Assembly: GCF_003815775.1 (NCBI RefSeq)
Contig: NZ_CP033926.1
Location: 3,224,001-3,288,000, forward strand
Length of the DNA: 64,000 nt
Origin: Chryseobacterium joostei
GTDB taxonomy: Bacteria; Bacteroidota; Bacteroidia; Flavobacteriales; Weeksellaceae
Direction of reading: 5' to 3'
Each line of letters opens with the position of its first letter. The first letter of the stretch is position 1. The notes beneath the pieces are model-generated. The model was not told the origin of the DNA. It saw only the letters and a program-made list of their open reading frames with translations, and did no database searches. Shown piece by piece: positions 58,634-64,000 of the stretch. The position numbers and the translations under genes are program-made.

Positions 58634-59684
58634 TTTTTTCAGAGAGTTTTAAGGTTAAAGTTACTTTATAAACAAGACCATCAGATTCAATTTTCAGGTC
58701 ATGAGAATCCGGATATTGTAGTTTTAATCGTTTTTTTACATTTTGAAGACCAATTCCGCCGGCTCCGTCTTTCTTTTTGTACATGGCCACGTCAGAATAA
58801 GAATTTTCTACATAAAAAGAGAGATTTCCGGCTTCCTCCTTATAATTGATTTTAATGTAGCCTTTATGTCCCGGAAGCCTGCAAACATATTTAAAGGCGT
58901 TTTCAATAAAAGGAACCAAAAGTAAGGGAGCAATAAAAGCCTTTTTGCTTCCGATTTCCCAGGTTGACTTTACATCCAGCTCATTTCCCCACCTTAGCTT
59001 TTCCACCTCAACAAGATTTTGAAGATATTCAATTTCCTTATCCAGCGGAACCAGATTTTGATTGCAATGATACAGCTGATACCGCAGAATATCTGAAAAC
59101 TTCATCAGTAAAAAATCGGCAAGCTCCGTATCGCGTTTCATCAGGATATGAATATGATTAAGGATATTGAATACCACATGCGGATTGATCTGATCCTGAA
59201 GAAGCTTAAGCTGATTTTCAAGATGGGCCTGCTGAAGGAGGATATGATCTCGCTCTATTCTTCCGTGTTCCTTATAGAATTTGATGCCACAGGCAGAGCC
59301 ATTGATCAAAAAAGAGGCGGGTAAAGACATGTAAAAGCCCTTCCATAAAAAGGGAATGTGATCCCAAAATTTTGAAGGGAGCTGTCTTTTTGGAGAAACC
59401 TCGAGATATGTGAAAATAACAGAAAAAATGATACTCAAAAGAAAAATAACCATTACTGTCTGGATCAGAAACCTTTTCATTTTTTTTGCCCGTAAAGCTT
59501 TTGGGAGAAGTTTATTGGTTAAAAAATGGGTAAACATAAAAGAACTGATAGCAATGATAACAGCTTGAATGCTTGCGAGGTATTTGTCTGTGTCGGTTTG
59601 GAAATTGCACCATAATACAATCGTAAAAACAAGCCAGAAAATAAAGGTGAATATGTGTTCTCTTAAAACAAATGATTTTGTCAT
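58626..59684 (-). CDS. LytS-type sensor histidine kinase, 352 aa
   Basis: Four hydrophobic segments (about 10-28, 38-58, 73-93, 112-130) followed by a His_kinase core: H-box INPHVVFNILNHIHIL with H169, N-box LLLVPFIENAFKYV, and G-box GGIGLQNVKKRL. The H-box reads PHVVFN where PHFLFN is common. No extra domain follows. It starts the kinase-regulator operon, and the regulator overlaps its stop. The signal is unknown. Confidence 0.9.
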   Translation of the reverse strand: MTKSFVLREHIFTFIFWLVFTIVLWCNFQTDTDKYLASIQAVIIAISSFMFTHFLTNKLLPKALRAKKMKRFLIQTVMVIFLLSIIFSVIFTYLEVSPKRQLPSKFWDHIPFLWKGFYMSLPASFLINGSACGIKFYKEHGRIERDHILLQQAHLENQLKLLQDQINPHVVFNILNHIHILMKRDTELADFLLMKFSDILRYQLYHCNQNLVPLDKEIEYLQNLVEVEKLRWGNELDVKSTWEIGSKKAFIAPLLLVPFIENAFKYVCRLPGHKGYIKINYKEEAGNLSFYVENSYSDVAMYKKKDGAGGIGLQNVKKRLKLQYPDSHDLKIESDGLVYKVTLTLKLSEKNE

Positions 59685-59713
59685 AGAAGCTTAAAATAAT
59701 TTAATAAAAAAAT

Positions 59714-59737
59714 AGAAACTGCAGAGCCGCAGTTTCT
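59714..59737 (-). terminator. intrinsic terminator of the barrel protein gene
   Basis: AGAAACTGC (59714-59722) pairs with GCAGTTTCT (59729-59737). On the minus strand a TATTTTTTT run follows. It ends the gene at 59762. Confidence 0.8.
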
Positions 59738-59761
59738 AATGAGTAAAGATAATTTAAGTTT

Positions 59762-60358
59762 TTAGAATAGAAAATAACCTATCCCAAGACTAAAACTATG
59801 TGGCTTGGATTTAAATTCCTTGCTGATGTTTGAAAGCCCGGTTTCATATCTCAGATCTACCGTAAAGTTCTTATAATCTACACCCACACCTCCTGTGACA
59901 CCAATATTGGATTTATCAAAATTTTTAAAACCCTCCTGAAAAGCCTGTGAGCTGGATACTTTATTATTAAATGCATAGCTGTAGACTCCGCCGGCAAATA
60001 CTCTTACATTAAAATCATCTGTATTTACCAGTTTATAACCAATGACCACTGGGATATCAATGGCATTCCAAGTAAGTTTTGCAGAACCACCGTCTTTTGT
60101 ATCGTAGGATGTTTTTCTTTTGTTGAATAGAGCCTCTCCTTGTACATACAGGCTTCCAATGTCTAATCTTGTCATTACCCCTGCCTGATAACCGAAACCG
60201 TATTTCCCTTCCAAGGAAGAAGATTCCGTTGAGGTTTTTGTAAAATTTGCACCTCCCTTTACTCCAATATGAAAAGCAGGTGTTTGTTGTGCATGCGTTT
60301 CAATGGAGCAGGTAATACATAAAAATAATGAGCTGAGTGCCAAAAATTGTTGTTTCAT
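59762..60358 (-). CDS. outer-membrane beta-barrel protein, PorT-like, 198 aa
   Basis: Signal peptide ends near IETHAQ (about residue 24). Barrel of about eight strands, with FHIGVKGGANFTKT (strand 1), GYKLVNTDDFNVRVFAGGVY and a C-terminal FSLGIGYFLF ending in Phe, the typical outer-membrane terminus. It matches the outer-membrane beta-barrel/PorT-like family. The ATG at 60358 is preferred to 60412. Upstream of the kinase pair, with its own terminator, so a separate unit. Confidence 0.86.
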   Translation of the reverse strand: MKQQFLALSSLFLCITCSIETHAQQTPAFHIGVKGGANFTKTSTESSSLEGKYGFGYQAGVMTRLDIGSLYVQGEALFNKRKTSYDTKDGGSAKLTWNAIDIPVVIGYKLVNTDDFNVRVFAGGVYSYAFNNKVSSSQAFQEGFKNFDKSNIGVTGGVGVDYKNFTVDLRYETGLSNISKEFKSKPHSFSLGIGYFLF

Positions 60359-60592
60359 AAATTGATTACTATTAAAAATTTGATGCAAAACAACGACTCT
60401 GGCAAGGATCATAAAATTTTATTTGACGAATGGCAATGGGATATTGATGAGTTGTAGATATGGAAAGAAAGGAAATTAAAGGTTTTTGTATTCATCCATA
60501 AGAATGAATAACCATGGAGAAATAATTGTAAATAATCACTAAATTCGAAGTATCTTGTCCTTATTAGGACAGGAGTTTATTCCAAAATTGAT

Positions 60593-60940
60593 ATGGCGAA
60601 AAAGAAAAATTATCTAAGCACTATTATGGTAATTGGGCTAATCATTTTAGGCTATTTAGGACTGAAGATTGCCCAAAAGTATAGTTTCAATAAGGAATAT
60701 GAAAGTACATATAATGGAATTATCCTAACTCAAAAGCCCGGGTCCAGAGGTTTTGATGATTTATATTTATCAACAGGAAGCATCATGCACTTAGCTTTTT
60801 ATGAAGGATGGGTGAAGGAAGTTTCATTGGTTGGAGATTCTTTGAGTAAGGATAAAAACTCCAGGGAAACAAGGATATATAAGAAAGATGAAAACAAGAA
60901 ATACCAATATTATAAGTCCTTGGATATGATTTCCGATTAA
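60593..60940 (+). CDS. uncharacterised single-span membrane protein, 115 aa
   Basis: Short N-terminal basic segment (AKKKNYLS), one transmembrane helix (about 9-28, TIMVIGLIILGYLGLKIAQ) and a soluble periplasmic part that is mostly polar. I know no family. A GTCC-TTATTA-GGAC hairpin is in the upstream region near 60557. Alone, with a terminator behind. Confidence 0.6.
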   Translation: MAKKKNYLSTIMVIGLIILGYLGLKIAQKYSFNKEYESTYNGIILTQKPGSRGFDDLYLSTGSIMHLAFYEGWVKEVSLVGDSLSKDKNSRETRIYKKDENKKYQYYKSLDMISD

Positions 60941-60943
60941 AAG

Positions 60944-60972
60944 AAAACCCCAGTAGGGTGTACTGGGGTTTT
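60944..60972. terminator. bidirectional intrinsic terminator
   Basis: AAAACCCCAGTA (60944-60955) pairs with TACTGGGGTTTT (60961-60972), between the convergent 60593 and 60976 genes. Confidence 0.85.
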
Positions 60973-60975
60973 TTC

Positions 60976-61542
60976 TTATTTTTTGAATGTTAAAACCAAA
61001 GGAATCGAAATCATGGATGATACAGGTTTTCCATTGCTTTCTGCAGGTTTCCACTTGCCATTCTCTCTGATACGGTAGAAAGCAGCTTCAATAAATGCAT
61101 TTACATCGTCATTATTTCCCTTTACCTGAGCATTAAGCGCATTTCCCTTTGAATCTACTACAAAGCTTAAGGTTGCTTTATAAGAATCTGAAGTATAGTT
61201 TAAGAAAGTAAGATCTACAGCCTCATACAATGACTTTTGAAAAGCTGCTTTTCCGCCCTCGTATTCAGCTTCCTTGCTCACCTTTGTTTTAATAGGCGGG
61301 TCATTGGCTAATGCTTTCTTTTCGTCTTCAGAAATTTTCTCAAGGGCATTTTTATAGGATGTTATTTTATCTTCAGTAAGAAGCCACTCTAGCTTAGTTC
61401 TTAAATCATTAGGCTTAGGATATTTGTTATACAGGGCCTTTTTCTTTCTTTCATATTTAGAGTCTGCTTTCTCAAATCCCGAAACCTGGGCACTTCCGAA
61501 AGCAAACGAAAATATAAATGCTAATGCTAGGAGTTTATTCAT
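60976..61542 (-). CDS. secreted protein with TonB_C-like domain, 188 aa
   Basis: Signal peptide to GSAQ (about residue 19), a helical charged segment (about 25-100), and a C-terminal TonB_C-like domain with YKATLSFVVDSKGNALNAQV and GKWKPAESNGKPVSSMISIP. Similar in its end to the 136-aa protein at 51094 (shared K-W-K-P-A-E-S). No membrane anchor, so it is not a classic TonB. It lies 5 bp downstream of the pepT stop; likely co-transcribed with it. Confidence 0.8.
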   Translation of the reverse strand: MNKLLALAFIFSFAFGSAQVSGFEKADSKYERKKKALYNKYPKPNDLRTKLEWLLTEDKITSYKNALEKISEDEKKALANDPPIKTKVSKEAEYEGGKAAFQKSLYEAVDLTFLNYTSDSYKATLSFVVDSKGNALNAQVKGNNDDVNAFIEAAFYRIRENGKWKPAESNGKPVSSMISIPLVLTFKK

Positions 61543-61547
61543 CTCAA

Positions 61548-62795
61548 TTAGGCTTTTACAATATTAATAATTACTCCGGTTGCCTTTTCCATACTTTCCA
61601 GGGCTACATATTCGTAAGGTCCGTGGAAGTTAATTCCTCCGGCAAAGATATTCGGGCAAGGAAGACCCATATAAGAAAGCTGTGCGCCATCTGTACCTCC
61701 TCTGATGGCCTTAATCTTAGGCTCAATACCAGCTTCAGTCATTGCCTTGGCAGCAAGATCTACAATGTGCATTTTGCCCTCGAATTGCTGCTTCATATTT
61801 CTGTACTGCTCCTTGATTTCTACCTCAGCAGTTCCTTCACCATGTTTTTGGTTAAATTCGGCAACCTTTTCCTCCAAGAATTTCTTTCTTGCCTCATATT
61901 TATCAGCGTCATGGTCACGAATGATATATTGAAGTTTAGCCTCTGAAATATCAGCGGTAACATCCATTAAGTGATAGAAACCATCAAACCCTTTTGTGGT
62001 AGTCGGCGTTTCGTTGGCAGGAAGCATCTGGATAAACTCAGCAGCTAATAATGCAGCATTTACCATTTTACCGTAAGCATAACCTGGGTGTACGCTTAAT
62101 CCGTGGATTTTTACCACAGCTCCCGCAGCATTGAAGTTCTCATATTCCAATTCTCCAACTTCTCCACCGTCCATAGTATAGGCCCATTCAGCACCAAATT
62201 TAGCTACATCAAACTTGTGTGCACCTCTTCCGATTTCTTCATCAGGAGTAAATCCTACAGCAATTCTTCCATGCTTAATCTCAGGGTGTGCAATCAGATA
62301 TTCGGCAGCCGTTACAATTTCTGCACAACCAGCCTTGTCATCAGCACCAAGAAGAGTAGTCCCGTCTGTTGTGATTAACGTCTGACCAATATATTTTTTT
62401 AGACTTTCAAATTTTGAAGAAGATAATGTGAATCCGGTAGTCTGGTTCAGTAGAAGATCATTTCCGTCATAATTTTCCCAAACCTGAGGTTTTACATTTT
62501 CTCCGTTGAAGTCCGGTGATGTATCATAGTGTGAAATGAACCCAATTGTAGGTCTGTTATCATTTTCCAGGTTAGATGGAACATAGCCCATAATATACCC
62601 GTTTTCATCAATTGAAACATCTTCCAGACCGATCGTTTTCAGCTCTTCTGTAATGTAATTGGCAATATCCCACTGGCGAGGAGTAGAAGGAGTAGCCTCA
62701 CTTTCTGCATCACTGGTTGAATATATTTTTACATAGCTAAGAAAACGGTTCAGTAATTTCTCTTTCCATAATGGATTGAATTCTATTGTACTCAT
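61548..62795 (-). CDS. pepT: peptidase T (tripeptide aminopeptidase)
   Basis: M20-family zinc peptidase that cleaves tripeptides. Metal/active motifs: IGFISHYDTSPDF (H and D), GADDKAGCAEIVTAAEYL (D), FTPDEEIGRGAHKFD (catalytic E), and RGGTDGAQLSYMGLPCPN. 415 aa is normal. The ATG at 62795 (MSTIEFNPL) is chosen over 62828. Cytosolic. A -7-like TAACTTTG is on the minus strand at 62824-62817. Confidence 0.95.
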   Translation of the reverse strand: MSTIEFNPLWKEKLLNRFLSYVKIYSTSDAESEATPSTPRQWDIANYITEELKTIGLEDVSIDENGYIMGYVPSNLENDNRPTIGFISHYDTSPDFNGENVKPQVWENYDGNDLLLNQTTGFTLSSSKFESLKKYIGQTLITTDGTTLLGADDKAGCAEIVTAAEYLIAHPEIKHGRIAVGFTPDEEIGRGAHKFDVAKFGAEWAYTMDGGEVGELEYENFNAAGAVVKIHGLSVHPGYAYGKMVNAALLAAEFIQMLPANETPTTTKGFDGFYHLMDVTADISEAKLQYIIRDHDADKYEARKKFLEEKVAEFNQKHGEGTAEVEIKEQYRNMKQQFEGKMHIVDLAAKAMTEAGIEPKIKAIRGGTDGAQLSYMGLPCPNIFAGGINFHGPYEYVALESMEKATGVIINIVKA

Positions 62796-62816
62796 CAGAT
62801 TGATCATAAATTTTAA

Positions 62817-62824
62817 CAAAGTTA
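62817..62824 (-). promoter_or_regulatory. -7 box of pepT
   Basis: Minus-strand TAACTTTG matches TAnnTTTG, 21 bp before the ATG at 62795; no clear -33 box. Confidence 0.4.
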
Positions 62825-62957
62825 GCAAATTTGGCGCTCAGAATACGTTATTTGCGACTGAATATCAATTATTGAAATTATAAATCAGATATAAATATTT
62901 GAAAATCAAAATAGTGTTAGATTTGTATGTACAGTATACGAACTAGTTTAGTTTTAT

Positions 62958-62965
62958 TATATTTG
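62958..62965 (+). promoter_or_regulatory. -7 box of the HMG-CoA-lyase gene
   Basis: TATATTTG matches TAnnTTTG, 19 bp before the ATG at 62985; no clear -33 box. Confidence 0.45.
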
Positions 62966-62984
62966 AGAAAATCAAAAAGTAAAA

Positions 62985-63833
62985 ATGTTTCTTACCGAAT
63001 GTCCTAGAGATGCCATGCAGGGATGGGGAGAGTTTATCCCTACCAGTAAAAAAATAGATTATATCAACTCCTTAATGGATGTTGGCTTTGATGTATTGGA
63101 TTGTCTGAGCTTTGTATCTCCAAAAGCAATTCCACAGATGGCTGACTCTGATGAGGTGGCTGAAAATATTGATAAATCCCGTTCCAAGACAAAAGTTTCT
63201 GCCATTATTGGAAACTATAGAGGAGCTGAAAAAGCGTTGAAACATGAGTCGGTGGATATTCTTGGATTTCCATTCTCTATTTCTGAAACCTTTCAGCATA
63301 GAAATACCAATAAAAGTCAGGAAGAGGCTTTTGATGAAATCATTAAAATGCTGGAATTGGTAAAAAGTGAAGGAAAACAACTAAATATTTACTTCTCCAT
63401 GGCTTTTGGAAACCCTTATGGTGAAATGTGGAAGTGGGAAGATGTAGACCAATGGGCACAAAGATTTTCGGACATTGGTGTAAAAGATATTCTGCTTTCT
63501 GACACAACAGGAGTGGCAACACCGGAAACAATTGCTCTTTTATTTGAAAAAATCCCATCAAAATACCCTGAGATTAACTTCGGAGGACACTTTCATAATC
63601 GTTATGAGGAATCTTATTCAAAATTAAAAGCGGCCTACGACAAAGGTTGCAGAAGATTTGACAGTGCAATCAAGGGTATTGGAGGATGTCCCATGGCCAA
63701 GGATGATCTTGTAGGAAATATGCCTACGGAACAGGTGATTAATTTTATGAGTGTTGAAAAAGCAGACCATAAACTGAATCTGCTGAATTTTGAAAGCTCT
63801 TATAACAAGGCTAAGGATATTTTTCATTTTTAA
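62985..63833 (+). CDS. hydroxymethylglutaryl-CoA lyase, 282 aa
   Basis: Splits HMG-CoA into acetyl-CoA and acetoacetate in leucine and ketone metabolism. TIM-barrel family with opening TECPRDAMQGWGEFIPT (D in position, R variant), LSDTTGVATPETI and GGHFHNRYEESYSKLKAA (metal His), plus FDSAIKGIGGCPMA with the catalytic Cys in GGCPMA. 282 aa is a little short of the 300-aa norm but complete. A REP-like palindrome pair follows. Confidence 0.9.
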   Translation: MFLTECPRDAMQGWGEFIPTSKKIDYINSLMDVGFDVLDCLSFVSPKAIPQMADSDEVAENIDKSRSKTKVSAIIGNYRGAEKALKHESVDILGFPFSISETFQHRNTNKSQEEAFDEIIKMLELVKSEGKQLNIYFSMAFGNPYGEMWKWEDVDQWAQRFSDIGVKDILLSDTTGVATPETIALLFEKIPSKYPEINFGGHFHNRYEESYSKLKAAYDKGCRRFDSAIKGIGGCPMAKDDLVGNMPTEQVINFMSVEKADHKLNLLNFESSYNKAKDIFHF

Positions 63834-63863
63834 ATAGTTATAAAAAATAAAAAAATCAATAGG

Positions 63864-63881
63864 AGCGGGCTTTAGCCCGCT
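63864..63881. repeat. palindrome with GGGCTTTAGCCC core
   Basis: AGCGGGCT-TT-AGCCCGCT. Shares the GGCTTTAGCC core with the next palindrome. May serve as the terminator of the lyase gene. Confidence 0.65.
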
Positions 63882-63901
63882 TTACTATATTAATATACAC
63901 A

Positions 63902-63913
63902 TGGCTTTAGCCA
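63902..63913. repeat. second palindrome, TGGCTTTAGCCA
   Basis: Short palindrome 38 bp after the first, sharing the GGCTTTAGCC core, followed by AAAATTTAATT. Confidence 0.6.
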
Positions 63914-63947
63914 AAATTTAATTAAAATCAAACCAAAAATTAATACA

Positions 63948-64000
63948 ATGTCTCCAATAATTTCATCATCCGAGTTAAAGAAAAATTTTTCAGAAAACCT
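63948..64000 (+). CDS. start of an unidentified CDS cut by the window (possibly rhodanese-like)
   Basis: ATG at 63948 opens a frame of 17 codons, MSPIISSSELKKNFSENL, reaching the window end. The opening looks like the N-terminus of rhodanese/sulfurtransferase proteins (I-I-S-x-x-E-L), but it is too short to be sure. Confidence 0.4.
   Translation, partial: MSPIISSSELKKNFSEN

Noticed and set aside
60550..60575. Riboswitch-like hairpin (GTCC-TTATTA-GGAC) before the 60593 gene
   Set aside because: A 5-bp stem alone; it matches no riboswitch class I know.

Overview
The window looks like a low-GC chromosomal segment from a Flavobacteriia member of the Chryseobacterium/Weeksellaceae type. The evidence is the gene content (SusC/TonB-type receptor, LytS/LytTR systems, ExbB-ExbD-TonB, DUF885 lipoprotein, YARHG lipoprotein, GG-leader Cys peptides), the TAnnTTTG-type -7 promoter boxes, the near absence of Shine-Dalgarno sequences, and the absence of phage, plasmid or IS genes. 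Most of it is housekeeping sequence; the interest lies in small genes and in intergenic DNA.

Layout. 1-2.9 kb: the end of a TonB-dependent receptor and a secreted partner. 3.0-7.4 kb: a Cys-rich double-glycine-leader peptide gene facing a LytS-type sensor kinase, three free 2TM proteins, an ICMT-like methyltransferase and a LytTR regulator, with two 21-bp-spaced LytTR-like operator pairs. 7.4-11.6 kb: a lipase-like protein, two copies of a small membrane-protein unit, and a Gly/Cys-tailed protein. 11.6-22.7 kb: mnmA, clpC, glycosyltransferases, SufE, two tRNA-Val(TAC) genes and folC. 22.9-29.1 kb: TolC, SprT-like, mannose-1-phosphate guanylyltransferase, GNAT, bcp, nth and DinB. 29.3-34.0 kb: DUF885 peptidase, then exbB-exbD-tonB. 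34.0-42.6 kb: a four-helix-bundle cassette, a SpmA-SpmB fusion, accD, fbaA, nadK, a CBS protein, a SPOUT methyltransferase, a gene remnant and a bestrophin. 42.8-49.5 kb: cupin, GNAT, mutS, a four-gene array of GG-leader peptides ending in CC, and two thioredoxin-fold proteins. 49.5-64 kb: YARHG lipoprotein, TonB_C protein, HI0933 flavoprotein, thioesterase, thiL, an AraC/MFS pair, a second LytS/LytTR pair, pepT, HMG-CoA lyase and the start of a cut-off ORF.

Main candidates for something undescribed: (1) five GG-leader Cys-rich peptides, four in one operon next to thioredoxin-fold proteins and one divergent from a LytS/LytTR regulon, an arrangement that formally resembles peptide signalling loci; (2) a family of 7-bp-period intergenic repeats, mostly in inverted pairs next to stop codons, one pair enclosing a four-helix-bundle (S23-like) gene; (3) a shared hairpin leader element upstream of a TolC-family gene and of exbD; (4) an orphan promoter plus intrinsic terminator that predicts a small RNA of about 70 nt. 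All functional statements about these four are inference. Starts were moved downstream of the longest possible ORF where a better ATG was visible; this is said in each entry.
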